Positions 33,836 through 42,405 of a stretch of DNA of 64,000 nucleotides are shown one piece after another (position 1 is the first letter of the stretch; each line of letters starts with the position of its first letter). The position numbers were made by a program, and so were the translations under genes. The notes beneath the pieces are model-generated. The model searched no databases, was not told the DNA's origin, and saw only the letters and a program-made list of their open reading frames with translations. The DNA comes from DASUPK01 sp963728875 (lineage in GTDB: Bacteria > Actinomycetota > Thermoleophilia > Solirubrobacterales > 70-9), in assembly GCA_963728875.1 (NCBI GenBank), contig CAVSLJ010000002.1, positions 62,001 through 126,000 on the forward strand, read 5' to 3'.

Positions 33836-34470
33836 TGGAGTCCGCCTCAGTAGCGGTCGGCCACGGCGATGGCCACGCGGAGGAGCATCACGCCCATCCG
33901 CCGGAGGCGAACCAGAGCTCGCGGATAGACAAGCAGACCCTCGGGATCCTGCTCTTCATCGTCTCCGAGGTGATGCTCTTCGGGGCGTTCTTCGCCTCGT
34001 ACTTCTTCCTGCGGGTGGTCGCCAACGACGGGCCGTGGCCGCCGGATCCGTTCGAGTTGCCGGTCGCGGTCGCCGGGATGAACACCGCGATCCTGGTCTC
34101 CTCGAGCTTCACGATGCACTGGGCGCTCGAGTCGATCCGCAAGAACAACCGCCGCGGCCTGAAGATGGGGCTCGCCCTGACGTTCCTGCTGGGTCTCACC
34201 TTCCTCTTCATCCAGGTCAACGAGTACGTCCACATCGGCTTCAGCGCCCGTGACGACGCGTTCGGCTCGATCTTCTACGGCCTCACCGGCCTGCACGGAG
34301 CCCACGTCACCGTCGGCCTGCTCCTGCTCGGGATCGCCAACGTCCGCGCCTGGCGCGGTCACTACGGCCCGGAGGCGAAGGACCACCTGGGCGTCGAGGT
34401 GCCCGGCATCTACTGGCACTTCGTCGACGTCATGTGGATCATCGTCTTCACGACCGTCTACATCCTCTAG
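33835..34470 (+). CDS. coxC: Cytochrome c oxidase subunit III
   Basis: A 211-residue membrane subunit with five predicted helices, as in short bacterial CoxC/CyoC forms. Conserved segments are LFIVSEVMLFGAFFASYFFLR, the AMNTAIL-like GMNTAILVSSSFTMHWAL, and GLTGLHGAHVTVGLLLL with the GLHGxHV motif; the end is VPGIYWHFVDVMWIIVFTTVYIL. Subunit III stabilises subunit I. It is the last gene of the operon; no clear terminator follows before the convergent gene. Confidence 0.94.
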   Translation: MESASVAVGHGDGHAEEHHAHPPEANQSSRIDKQTLGILLFIVSEVMLFGAFFASYFFLRVVANDGPWPPDPFELPVAVAGMNTAILVSSSFTMHWALESIRKNNRRGLKMGLALTFLLGLTFLFIQVNEYVHIGFSARDDAFGSIFYGLTGLHGAHVTVGLLLLGIANVRAWRGHYGPEAKDHLGVEVPGIYWHFVDVMWIIVFTTVYIL

Positions 34471-34542
34471 AACCGACTGTATTCCGACAGCCTGGCTGCT
34501 TCGAGACCCCGGTAGCTCAGATCGACTTCTCGATCTTGCACC

Positions 34543-35790
34543 CTATGGCTGCCCGCCGGTGAAGCTGGTGAAGGCGCCGAGGGCGGGTTTGGCGCTGCCG
34601 TCGGCGGTGAGCAGCCCGAAGCTCGCACAGACGAGGCAGTTGCCCACCTTGTCGGGGGTCAGATCGCGCCAGCTGAACCAGGTCACGCCCTGAAGCCGGT
34701 AGCGCTGTCTGTTCCTGAGGGCGAACTTGAATGTCTTGGTCAGCATCTGGCTCTGGCCCGCCAGGCCCTTGTATAGGGAGCTGCCGCCCTCGGCTGCGGT
34801 ATCGGAGCCCCAGCCGAGCTCGCTGAGGAACAGGGGCGTCTTCCTGTCGCCGTGGTCGCCCATCACTTGTCGGGTTCGCCTCAGCTGATCGGCGATGTTC
34901 TTGATGTTGGGCGAGTAGGGGTGCACGGCAACCCCGTCGAAGAAGCGCTTCGCATGCTTGAACTTGTAGAGCTGGTCGAGGAATCTTCCGAGGGGTATGC
35001 CGCGCATGCCGTCTGGAGGACTGGGAGAATGACTCCCACCGTAGAGGCCGGAGAGCATGACCTGGGCGCCGGGATCGCGGCTGTGAATCGCCTCGGAGGC
35101 CAGCTTGAGCAGCTGGTAGTAGGCCTTTGGCTGCGGCTTGGGGCGGAAGTAGGTGGCCGAGTTGGGCTCGTTCCAAATCTGCCAGGTGCGGATCGGCCGG
35201 TAGGGGGGCGAGTACGCGTCATTGGGGTCGGTCCAGAGCGTCCCGTTGGGCCCGTAGCGATCGACCAGGGCGCGAAACAGCTCGGGCCATCTCTCGGCCC
35301 CCTCGGGAGATCTCAGCGGCGTCACGCGGTCGCAGAAGAAGTCCGGGATGCCGGAACAGTCTCTGGCCCAGGGCGGAGTGCCGAAGACGAAGGGCAGGAC
35401 GGTGACCCCCTGGCTCGCCGCCCCGGCCACGACCCGGTCGAAATTCGTTGCAGGCGCCGCGCTCACGGATGGTCCCGTATAGGCGAAGTGGTAGGTCCCC
35501 GGGGTGGGCTCGAGCTCGGACCAGCCGAAGGGCTCGCGCAGGACGCCGGCGTGGGCGCGCCCCATCCCGGCGAGGTCCGCGTCCGTGGGCGCGAAGATCG
35601 TGTTGACCCCGAAAAATCCGCTCGGGGCCGCGAGAGCTTGACCAGCCGAGGCCATCACGGCAGTCGCAGCGATCAGTGCGAGCAGTGTTGCCCGCAGCCC
35701 TGCTGCTCGCCGCCCGAGAATCGTTTCAGTGTAGGCGAACCTCTGCCGACCCGAAGGGTGCTGTGTACTCATCGATACTGGGTTCGGCAT
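34543..35790 (-). CDS. Secreted clan GH-A glycoside hydrolase (GH39/GH5-like)
   Basis: A 415-residue exported enzyme with an N-terminal signal (LRATLLALIAATAVMASAGQALA), preceded by a longer basic n-region. The TIM-barrel part shows the acid/base Glu in IWNEPNSATYF and the nucleophile Glu in LFLSELGWGS, the two-glutamate signature of clan A. VHPYSP lies between. Bacterial relatives act on plant or microbial polysaccharides; the substrate is unknown. ATG 35790 or ATG 35772 could start it; the latter overlaps an upstream open frame as ATGA. It is convergent with coxC. Confidence 0.85.
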   Translation of the reverse strand: MPNPVSMSTQHPSGRQRFAYTETILGRRAAGLRATLLALIAATAVMASAGQALAAPSGFFGVNTIFAPTDADLAGMGRAHAGVLREPFGWSELEPTPGTYHFAYTGPSVSAAPATNFDRVVAGAASQGVTVLPFVFGTPPWARDCSGIPDFFCDRVTPLRSPEGAERWPELFRALVDRYGPNGTLWTDPNDAYSPPYRPIRTWQIWNEPNSATYFRPKPQPKAYYQLLKLASEAIHSRDPGAQVMLSGLYGGSHSPSPPDGMRGIPLGRFLDQLYKFKHAKRFFDGVAVHPYSPNIKNIADQLRRTRQVMGDHGDRKTPLFLSELGWGSDTAAEGGSSLYKGLAGQSQMLTKTFKFALRNRQRYRLQGVTWFSWRDLTPDKVGNCLVCASFGLLTADGSAKPALGAFTSFTGGQP

Positions 35791-35965
35791 ACGCGTGCAT
35801 AACCTTTATCTGGCCACCGACATTCGTCCAAAGCCGCCAGCTCCGACAGCCCACTGATATGGACCTGGCCCTGGCTTGCAAGGAGGGTGAGGGCCGGTCC
35901 TCTCAATGACGGCGCCAAGGTCGTCGTCGTGCGCTTTCGGCTGATACCGGAAGGCGAGTAGCCGA

Positions 35966-36224
35966 TCAGCACCCTACGCAGGTGGCGGTCGAGCCGCCGC
36001 CGGCCTGGCCAGGCTCGCCTATTCGCCGGCTTCCCCGGTGTGGTGATCACGTCGGGGCCCGTCGTCGTCCCGTTCGTCGGGAAGGCGTTCTCCGAGGGGG
36101 CCTGAGGAGGAAGGGTCGTCTGCTGGGTGCCCTCGCTGGAGCTGTCCCCGCCGCAGCCCGCCGCTGCCGTCAGTGCCAAGGCGACCAGCGGTATGAGGGT
36201 TATCTTGAGCACGCGCTCGCTCAT
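35966..36224 (-). CDS. Doubtful small lipoprotein, probably frameshifted
   Basis: ATG 36224 opens a convincing lipoprotein signal (VLKITLIPLVALALTAAAGC) followed by GGDSSSEG and a Thr/Pro linker (TTTGPDVITTPGKP), much like the lipoprotein at 27981. Beyond about 36025 the same frame becomes Arg/Trp-rich and uncodon-like down to a TGA at 35769. A one-base shift there gives ARRIGEPGQAGGGSTATCVGC with better third-base GC, ending at 35966. A fourth indel or a decayed gene are both possible. The rest of 35791-35965 holds nothing I can assign. Confidence 0.35.
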
Positions 36225-36259
36225 ACACCGGGGCATATGGAGGTGCGAAGATCGCGGCT

Positions 36260-36493
36260 GTGAACGGGCGGAGACCTCAGGAGACACCGCGGAACCCGCT
36301 CCGCAACGAGGGGGACATGTTCCGGGTGCTGATCATGTTCGGCGTGGGCGCCGCGATCGTGATCGCGGTGGCGCTGCTGCTCGGATCACTCGCCGGCGTC
36401 ATCGTCCTCGCCGTCCTCGTCGCGATCGGCCTGTGGCGGACCTGGGGCCTGATCCAGGACTGGCGCCGGTACGGCTCCGACCCCGAGGGCTAG
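36260..36493 (+). CDS. Small membrane protein of unknown function
   Basis: A 77-residue protein starting at GTG 36260. A polar Arg/Pro-rich N-terminus is followed by one long or two close membrane helices (VLIMFGVGAAIVIAVALLLGSLAG, given here as VLIMFGVGAAIVIAVALL then GVIVLAVLVAIGLW) and a basic C-terminus ending DWRRYGSDPEG. It diverges from the doubtful lipoprotein gene, with starts 36 bases apart. No family recognised. Confidence 0.6.
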   Translation: MNGRRPQETPRNPLRNEGDMFRVLIMFGVGAAIVIAVALLLGSLAGVIVLAVLVAIGLWRTWGLIQDWRRYGSDPEG

Positions 36494-36563
36494 CTACCGC
36501 CAGCCCACCATGCAAAGGCAGAGCGTCAGCTTCTGGCCTCGGCCGGAGTAGATTCTCCGCAGG

Positions 36564-37000
36564 ATGACCGAAGGCTCCAACGTGCGGCTGATCCGCGAGG
36601 CCTGGGCCGAGGGAAACCGCGCGGTGGAGAGCGGCCAGCCGATGACTGGCTCGCGTTCTTCTCGGAGGAAATCGAATGGCAGGCGGCCGAGGACGCCCCG
36701 GACGCCGGCACCTACCGCGACCACGCCGGCTTCAGCGACTACATCGAGGACTGGATCTCCACGGTCGACGGCTTCAACCCGGAGATCGGGAAGATGACCG
36801 AGGTCGGCGCCGGCTGGGTGGTTGCCGACGGGCGCATTCGGGGGCGAGTGAAGGGCACCGACAACGAGGTGGAGTTCGACTACTCGCAGGCCGTCAGGAT
36901 CGTCGATGGCACGATCGCCCAGATCAAGGAATTCCGAGAGCACGACGACGCGCTCGCCCATGCCGAGGCCTCCGAGCGCGGCAAGTCCTCCTCGATCTGA
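36564..37000 (+). CDS. SnoaL/NTF2-like protein, frameshifted
   Basis: The coding potential continues across two frames. The first 26 codons (MTEGSNVRLIREAWAEGNR) run in one frame; from 36641 the sequence DDWLAFFSEEIEWQAAEDAP continues in another to TGA at 37000, through AGFSDYIEDW, VVADGRIRGRVKG and IAQIKEFREHDDAL. Together this is a ~145-residue SnoaL-like cone fold (NTF2 superfamily). One missing base near 36636-36640 accounts for the shift. The first half has a TAGATT box nine bases before ATG. A sequencing deletion or a recent pseudogene would look the same. Confidence 0.65.
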
Positions 37001-37006
37001 GGTGGG

Positions 37007-37705
37007 CTACTTCTTGGCGCCGCCACCGCCGCCGTTCACGGTCTGCTGCAGGTAGGTGGCCAGCTGCTGGAGCTGCGGTGGGGTGAGGGTCTGGCCGAAG
37101 TTCTGCGGCATCACGTTCGGCTGGTAGCCGGGGGCGATGATCGCGTTCGGGTCGCTGATGGATTGGGAGATCTGCGCGACGCTCATGCCCTTCAGCGCCT
37201 CGTCCAGGTTCGGGCCGGTCGTGCCGGTGGTGCCCGCCTGGGCCAGCGTGTGGCAGCCGCCGCAGTTGGTCGCGAAGAACTGCGGCGGGGCGAAGACCGG
37301 CGGCTTGATCCCGGGAACGCCTGCGACGCTCGCGACGTAGGCAGCGACATCCTCGGCGTCCTGGCCGGTGACCAGGTCCGTTGGCATGTAGACATCGGTT
37401 TGCTGCGGTGACGCGGGCCTCGCGAGTTCGATCTGGTACTTGACGACGCCCTGGATCGTGTCGGCGTCCATCCCGTCCGCCCGGGCCTGCTTGAAGGCAT
37501 AGTCCAGGTTGGGCCCGATGTCGCCGTTGGTGCCGGCGCCGGTCAGCGTGTGGCAGCTCCCGCACTTCTGCGTGAAGAGCTGCTGGCCCTTGTCGAGGTT
37601 CGCCTTGGGTCCGAGATCGCAGCCGGTCAGGCCAACCACGGCCGTGGCCGCGACGATGGTGGCGATCAGCCAGATCGCCCTGCCCTTATCCCTGAGGCGG
37701 TGCAT
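37007..37705 (-). CDS. Diheme cytochrome c lipoprotein
   Basis: A 232-residue electron carrier anchored outside the membrane: ATG 37705 gives the signal WLIATIVAATAVVGLTGC with lipobox LTGC. Two class-I cytochrome c domains follow, with heme motifs CGSCHT (about residue 48) and CGGCHT (about residue 148) and candidate distal Met ligands in VYMPTDLV and NVMPQNFG. The C-terminus is Gly/Lys. It is a plausible donor to the type A2 oxidase, whose subunit II lacks a fused cytochrome. It is convergent with the SnoaL-like gene. Confidence 0.9.
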   Translation of the reverse strand: MHRLRDKGRAIWLIATIVAATAVVGLTGCDLGPKANLDKGQQLFTQKCGSCHTLTGAGTNGDIGPNLDYAFKQARADGMDADTIQGVVKYQIELARPASPQQTDVYMPTDLVTGQDAEDVAAYVASVAGVPGIKPPVFAPPQFFATNCGGCHTLAQAGTTGTTGPNLDEALKGMSVAQISQSISDPNAIIAPGYQPNVMPQNFGQTLTPPQLQQLATYLQQTVNGGGGGAKK

Positions 37706-37797
37706 GAGCGCGGGAATCCTATCTGTCGGCGCCGACTTGCCAGTCCATGGCCAGGCGTGGGATAAGCTTGCGCCGAACGGCACGAGGAGGAGGTCCG

Positions 37798-38199
37798 GTG
37801 GAGGTTCGCGAGGGGATGTCGAGCGTGGTCCTGGCGGTGGGCCCCGGTCACACGCTGCGGGAGACCGCGACCAAGATGACCGAGAAGGGAACCGGCGCCG
37901 CCCTGGTCTTCGATGACGAGTCCCCGGCGCCGCGGATCATCACGGAGCGGGACATCCTCAATGCGGTCGGGACCGGGAAGGACCCCGACGCCGAGAAGGT
38001 CGCCGATCACATGTCGGAGAGCGTCATCTCCGCGGAGCCCAGTTGGAGCCTCGAGCAGGCGGCCGAGGAAATGGTGCGCCGCGGCATCCGGCACCTGGTC
38101 GTCGTCGAGCGCGGCGAGCTGGTCGGCGTGCTCTCGATGCGCGACATCGTCCGCTGCTGGACGCAGGTCGGGGCGACCGCGTCGATGAGCCCGCCCTAG
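37798..38199 (+). CDS. Stand-alone CBS-pair protein
   Basis: A 133-residue cytoplasmic protein consisting of one CBS pair (Bateman module). GTG 37798 follows a very strong GAGGAGGAGG ribosome site. CBS1 has VVLAVGPGHTLRETATKMTEKG, ALVFDDESPAPRIITERDILN; CBS2 has EPSWSLEQAAEEMVRRGIRHLVVVE and LVGVLSMRDIVR. Such proteins bind adenosine nucleotides and regulate partners; none is identifiable here. An 8-bp stem hairpin (38211-38229) follows. Confidence 0.88.
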   Translation: MEVREGMSSVVLAVGPGHTLRETATKMTEKGTGAALVFDDESPAPRIITERDILNAVGTGKDPDAEKVADHMSESVISAEPSWSLEQAAEEMVRRGIRHLVVVERGELVGVLSMRDIVRCWTQVGATASMSPP

Positions 38200-38210
38200 C
38201 GGCCACCAGG

Positions 38211-38229
38211 CCGCTCCACCTTGGAGCGG
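38211..38229 (+). terminator. Small hairpin after the CBS-pair gene
   Basis: CCGCTCCA, loop CCT, TGGAGCGG, starting 12 bases after the stop. No T-run follows; it lies between convergent genes and could serve either. Confidence 0.4.
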
Positions 38230-38295
38230 AAGGCGAAGCCCGAGCGACTTAGGTGGGGCGGCCGCTCGTGGCCGCGGCTATATGGCGAAGCCGGA

Positions 38296-38559
38296 TTACG
38301 AATCCGTCGGGGGACTGACGGACAGCGGGATGGGAGCCGTGTCGGTGTGCTGGCGGTTGGGCATGCGCGCGATCTCCGCGCGGTTGCTGCGCAGCCAGGA
38401 GATGACCGAGAAGAGGGCGATTACGCCGCCGATCACCGAGTAGGGCCACCAGGCGAAAAGCCCGACGACCACGGCGGCGAACCCGAACGCGAACAGAGCC
38501 GGAGCGATGCTCGGCTTCGACAGGTAGATGGCCTCGGTGGGCTTGGGAGGCTGGCTCAT
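38296..38559 (-). CDS. Small membrane protein at the end of the ctaAB operon
   Basis: An 87-residue protein whose ATG (38559) overlaps the stop of the 36-codon upstream gene as ATGA. Two predicted membrane helices (PALFAFGFAAVVVGLFAWW and SVIGGVIALFSVISWL) separate a Pro/Lys N-terminus (PPKPTEAIYLSKPS) and a polar tail. Size, topology and operon position recall actinobacterial oxidase subunit IV (CtaF-like) proteins, but the sequence match is not clear. It is the last gene of the coxB'A'-ctaAB operon. Confidence 0.65.
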   Translation of the reverse strand: MSQPPKPTEAIYLSKPSIAPALFAFGFAAVVVGLFAWWPYSVIGGVIALFSVISWLRSNRAEIARMPNRQHTDTAPIPLSVSPPTDS

Positions 38560-38666
38560 CGCAGGTAGATGATCGCCACGTAGAAGGCCAGCGCGAAGAC
38601 GAGCAGCGCCAGGCACGAGAACAGCATGCCGGTGCGGATGTTCGCTCTGGCGCGTTCGCGATCCAC
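38556..38666 (-). CDS. Thirty-six-codon single-pass membrane peptide in the ctaAB operon
   Basis: GTG 38666 opens DRERARANIRTGMLFSCLAL, continuing LVFALAFYVAIIYLR to a TGA that overlaps the next ATG. It is a basic N-terminus plus one membrane helix. It starts ten bases after the ctaB stop and is coupled to the next gene, so it is probably translated. Tiny single-helix proteins accompany terminal oxidases in several bacteria (for example CydX or small assembly factors); this one has no recognised relative. Confidence 0.6.
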   Translation of the reverse strand: MDRERARANIRTGMLFSCLALLVFALAFYVAIIYLR

Positions 38667-38675
38667 GGCGGAACC

Positions 38676-39651
38676 CTATAACGCGCGGTCGAGGGCCATC
38701 GCCACGAAGAGCAGCGCCAGATACGCGAGCGAGCTCAGGTAGAGGCGGCGCGCCGCCGGCCGCGACGGATGTGCCAGGAGGACGAGGGAGAGCCCGACGA
38801 AGCCGGCGCCGAGCGCGAGCGCCGCGATCAGATAGGCGGTCCCGAACAGACCGGTGATCACCGGGCCGATGGTGATGGCGACCAGCAGCACCGCGTAGAA
38901 CACGATCTGGTGACGGGTCGTGGTTTCGCCGCGGACGACGGGCAGCATCGGGAACCCCGGTGCGTGCGTAGTCGTCGGAGATCAGCAGCGAGAGCGCCCA
39001 GAAGTGCGGCGGGGTCCAGAAGAAGACGATCGCGAAGGGCCAGAGCGCGTCGAGGGTGAGGCCACCGGTGGCCGCCGCCCAGCCGACCAGCGGCGGCATC
39101 GCGCCGGCCGCGCCGCCCAGCACGATGTTCTGAGGCGTGCGGGGCTTGAGCCAGAGCGTGTAGACGAAGACGTAGCCGAGCAGCCCGGCGGCCGCGAGCG
39201 CGGCGGTCAGCCCGTTGACGGTGATCCACAGCTGCGCCACCGCGACGACGCCGAGGGTCGTCCCGAAGAGCAGTCCGCGCCGCGGCTCGATCCGCCCGCT
39301 CGCCAGCGGCCGGCTGGCCGTACGGGCCATGCGGGCGTCGCGCTCCCGCTCGATGTAGTGGTTGATCGCTCCGGCGCCGCCGGCGGCCAGGTATCCGCCG
39401 AGGCAGGTCCAGAGGATGGTGGAGAGCGCCGGGCCACCGGGGTCGGCGACGAACATCGTCGCGACGCAGGTGAGCAGCAGCAGGGAGATGATCCGCGGCT
39501 TGGTGAGGGTGACGTAGTCGTTCGCGACGCCGATCGCCGTGCGCATCGTCCGGGCGCGGGCGTCGCCGGGAGTGGTGGAGACCTGTTCGTCGCCGGGCCG
39601 GCTGGAGGGCCGGGCGAGTCGCCCGGAACGGGTGCCGAGGTGGACGCTCAT
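38676..39651 (-). CDS. ctaB: Protoheme IX farnesyltransferase (heme O synthase), frameshifted
   Basis: UbiA-family membrane enzyme attaching farnesyl to heme B. ATG 39651 overlaps the ctaA stop as ATGA. NDYVTLTKPRIISLLLL, NHYIERERDARMARTASRPL and FFWTPPHFWALSLL in the first frame are diagnostic. Near 38949 the frame shifts: the first frame continues PDAARRPRR (nonsense), whereas dropping one base gives GVPMLPVVRGETTTRHQIVF and a normal C-terminal half to TAG 38676. The extra base is not in a long homopolymer. Intact it would be ~324 residues. It is needed to make heme A together with CtaA. Confidence 0.88.
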
Positions 39652-40688
39652 GCCGCGGCCGCCGATGCCTCGGCCCGCGGCGCCCTCTCGCGCGATGGGT
39701 TCTCGCTCGGCAACCAGGCGAGCTTGAACACGATGGAGATCACGGCAGCCCAGAGCAGCGTCCCGGTCGTCAGGTGGGCGACGATCAGCGGCCCGTGCTC
39801 ACCGAGCCAGACGTTGAGCGCACCCAGGGTGAACTGACAGAGCAGGAGCAGCGCGGCCAGCGCGAGCAGGCGGTCGCGCGAACCGCGAGCGAACGCGACC
39901 AGCAGCAGGACGATGATCGCGATCGTCGCCGTGTAGACGAAGACGCGATGAGTGAGATGGATGTCGGTCAGGCGGTTGTTCCCGAAGGGCAGGAACTTCC
40001 CGGACCCGCACTCGGGGAACATCTTGCCGCAGGCCAGGTGGGCCCCGGAGATGTTCGGACCGACGTCGTTGACGCCCTCCTCCTCGGTGCCGGCCATGTA
40101 GCCGCCGGCGACGATCGCGCAGAGCAGCAGCACCGCGGCGGTCACCGCGTAGGGCTTGAGCCCGCGGACTGGCGGAGTGGCGGTGCCGGCTTCAACCGCC
40201 GCCTCGGAGCGTGCCTTGAAGGAGAGCCAGAGCAGGAGGCCGAGCAGGATCATCGCCGTCCCCAGATGGGCGGCGACGAGCTCCTCGGCGAGGCTGTGCT
40301 CGACCGTGAGGCCGCCCAGCCCCGCCTGGACGAGGACCAGGACGCCGGCGATCAGCGAGCCCTTGAAGGCCCAGCCGTGTCCAGCTCGCAGGCTCTTGTA
40401 CGCCCGCCAGCAGAGCAGCCCGATCAGGATCACGACCACGGTCGCCAGCAGCCGGTGTGAGAACTCGATGACGCGGTTCTCGTTGCCGACGAAGGGAATC
40501 ACCTGGCCGCCGCAGAGGGGCCAGCCCTTGGTGCCGCTGCCGCCCGGGCCGCAGCCCAGGCCGGATTCGCTCACGCGGACGATTCCGCCGACGACGATCA
40601 GCAGGAAGGTGACAACAGCGGTGAGGTCTGCCAGGCGGCGAAACCGGCGGAGCTCGTCCCCGCCGCCCCCGGCAACGGGTCCGGCCAT
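39648..40688 (-). CDS. ctaA: Heme A synthase
   Basis: A 346-residue eight-helix membrane enzyme that oxidises heme O to heme A. The N-terminal half has VVGGIVRVSESGLGCGPGG and GWPLCGG (first loop cysteine pair), FSHRLLA and AAHLGTA; the second half has the pair HLACGKMFPECG, HLTHRVFVYT and VAHLTTG. The four conserved heme-ligand histidines are thus present. It lies four bases after the coxA' gene and overlaps ctaB. It can serve the functional type A2 oxidase encoded at 30915. Confidence 0.95.
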   Translation of the reverse strand: MAGPVAGGGGDELRRFRRLADLTAVVTFLLIVVGGIVRVSESGLGCGPGGSGTKGWPLCGGQVIPFVGNENRVIEFSHRLLATVVVILIGLLCWRAYKSLRAGHGWAFKGSLIAGVLVLVQAGLGGLTVEHSLAEELVAAHLGTAMILLGLLLWLSFKARSEAAVEAGTATPPVRGLKPYAVTAAVLLLCAIVAGGYMAGTEEEGVNDVGPNISGAHLACGKMFPECGSGKFLPFGNNRLTDIHLTHRVFVYTATIAIIVLLLVAFARGSRDRLLALAALLLLCQFTLGALNVWLGEHGPLIVAHLTTGTLLWAAVISIVFKLAWLPSENPSRERAPRAEASAAAA

Positions 40689-40692
40689 GGCG

Positions 40693-42405
40693 TCAGGCTA
40701 CCGGCTCTTTGGTCTCCGCCGGTTCGGGCCTGGAGGCGTCGTGGCGCTCCACGGCCTCGCGGATGTCGCGCAGCGGCTCGTGGCTGCGGACGTCGGGAAC
40801 CACGTCGAAGTTGTGCGGCGGCGGGGGGGAGGTCGCGAACCACTCGAGGGTCTCGCCGCCCCACGGATCGTGTCCCGCCGGGGTGCCGCCCTTGATTCCC
40901 AGGTACGCGTTGACGATCGACAGGACCACGCCGAGCGCCAGCACGAACGCTCCGATGGTCGCGATCAGGTTGAGGGCGTTGAGATGCGCGGCGTTGATCG
41001 CGTCGCTCGCCTCGAAGAACTTGAAGATCTCGACCTGCTGTCCCTCCAGCCCGGCGAGGAAGAGCGGGATGAAGGTGAGCTGCGCCCCAAGGACGATCAG
41101 GCCCGCCGAGGGCTTCGCGAGGCCCTCGCCCATCGTCCTGCCCGTCATCTTCGGGAACCAGTAGTAGAGAGCGGCGAGCCCGCCGAGGACCGGTCCCCCG
41201 ACCAGGACGTAGCCGCTGGCGGCGGTGGATGCCGTCGTGTCGGCGAGCAGCCAGTTGACCGGGATGACGCTCTGGATCAGCTCGCCGATCAGCCCGAAGC
41301 TCAGGGTCGAGATCGCGGCGACGGCGAACACCATCGGCGCACGGTCGCGGATGACGCCTCCCGCGATCGTCCCGATCCAGTTGACGAAGATCACCCCGAT
41401 CGGGATCGCCAGCAGCAGCGCCATCAGCATCGCCCCGTAGAGCCAGCCGATCGGGATCGACGCGCTCATCATGTTCTGCATCCAGGCGAGCAGCCCGAGC
41501 GGCATGATCGCGGCCATCGAGCCCATCAGCGCACCGCGCGAGAGCAGCGGCTTGCCGGAGAAGACCGGCAGGATCTCCGAGATCGCGCCGAAGGCCGGCA
41601 GCAGGAAGACGAGGTAGCAGCCGGTGAAGAAGATCCAGCTCAGGTGCTGGTAGAAGATCGGCGCGCCGCCCTCGCCGGGATCGAAGAAGACCCCGCCGAA
41701 GTGGCGCTCCATCTCGAGCATGACCAGGGCCGCCAGCATCGCCGAGCCGGCCACGATCATCGTCCAGCTGGAGACCGCGCCCGAGAAGGTGAAGGCCGGC
41801 AGCCTGCGCCAGGCCAGCCCTGGCGCCCGCAGCTTCGAGATCGTCACCGCCAGGTTGATCGACTGGAGGACGAGCCCCAGGACCGTCAGGCCGACCGCGG
41901 CGATCCAGACGTCGACGCCGCTGTTGGAGATGAACGCGGTGTCGGAGAGCGGGGGCCAGGAGTTGAAGCCCGCCTCCGGGGGCGTGTAGGCGAAGCTCGC
42001 ATACAGGAGGGCGCCGCCGAAGATGTAGAGCCAGACCGAGAGCGACGCCAGACGCGGAAAGGCGAGTGAGCGGGCGCCGATCTGGAGCGGGACGACGTAG
42101 GTGTAGAGGCCGAAGGCGAACGGCAGGGCGAAGAGCACGATCAGGGTGGCGCTGCCGACCGAGAGCAGGCGGTTGAAGGTGACCGGCTCGATCAGGTCGT
42201 TCTCGGGCACCGCCAGCTGGAGCCGCATCAGCAGGTAGGAGACGATCCCGAGCACGAGGAAGGAGAGCGCCGCGCCGATGTAGATGCGGCCGACGTCCTT
42301 GTGGTCCGGGCTCATCACCATCTCGAACCAGTGCGGCCGTGACGGCTTGGGGCCGTCGGCGACCAGCTCGGGGTGGTGCGGTGCCAGAGTTCGTCCGTTG
42401 CTCAT
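40693..42405 (-). CDS. Cytochrome oxidase subunit I homologue lacking all heme and copper ligands
   Basis: A 570-residue protein with the twelve-helix oxidase scaffold: MSPDHKDVGRIYIGAA, YVVPLQIGARSLAFPRLASLS, FYQHLSWIF, YYWFPKMTGR. Aligned with the true coxA of this window, every metal ligand is changed: heme a His to Gly84 and Gly398, CuB His to Thr261, Gln310 and Asn311, heme a3 His to Ala396; the crosslinked Tyr becomes Leu265. The frame is intact and scaffold motifs are conserved, so it is not an ordinary pseudogene. It cannot reduce O2 by the known mechanism. Its ATG overlaps the coxB' stop as TGATG. Role unknown: assembly, scaffold or proton/ion channel are possibilities. Confidence 0.88.
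   Translation of the reverse strand: MSNGRTLAPHHPELVADGPKPSRPHWFEMVMSPDHKDVGRIYIGAALSFLVLGIVSYLLMRLQLAVPENDLIEPVTFNRLLSVGSATLIVLFALPFAFGLYTYVVPLQIGARSLAFPRLASLSVWLYIFGGALLYASFAYTPPEAGFNSWPPLSDTAFISNSGVDVWIAAVGLTVLGLVLQSINLAVTISKLRAPGLAWRRLPAFTFSGAVSSWTMIVAGSAMLAALVMLEMERHFGGVFFDPGEGGAPIFYQHLSWIFFTGCYLVFLLPAFGAISEILPVFSGKPLLSRGALMGSMAAIMPLGLLAWMQNMMSASIPIGWLYGAMLMALLLAIPIGVIFVNWIGTIAGGVIRDRAPMVFAVAAISTLSFGLIGELIQSVIPVNWLLADTTASTAASGYVLVGGPVLGGLAALYYWFPKMTGRTMGEGLAKPSAGLIVLGAQLTFIPLFLAGLEGQQVEIFKFFEASDAINAAHLNALNLIATIGAFVLALGVVLSIVNAYLGIKGGTPAGHDPWGGETLEWFATSPPPPHNFDVVPDVRSHEPLRDIREAVERHDASRPEPAETKEPVA

Noticed and set aside
34511..34520. GGTAGCTCAG, resembling the D-arm of a tRNA
   Set aside because: The following bases do not give a closed D-stem, an anticodon arm or a TTCRA T-loop; it is a chance match.
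35850..35960. Plus-strand frame ending LNDGAKVVVVRFRLIPEGE
   Set aside because: It looks like a protein C-terminus, but there is no start, domain or continuation upstream; could be a gene remnant but is unsupported.
40693..42405. Ligand-less subunit I considered as a nitric oxide reductase
   Set aside because: NorB needs the same six histidines for hemes and FeB plus conserved glutamates; none of the histidines are present.
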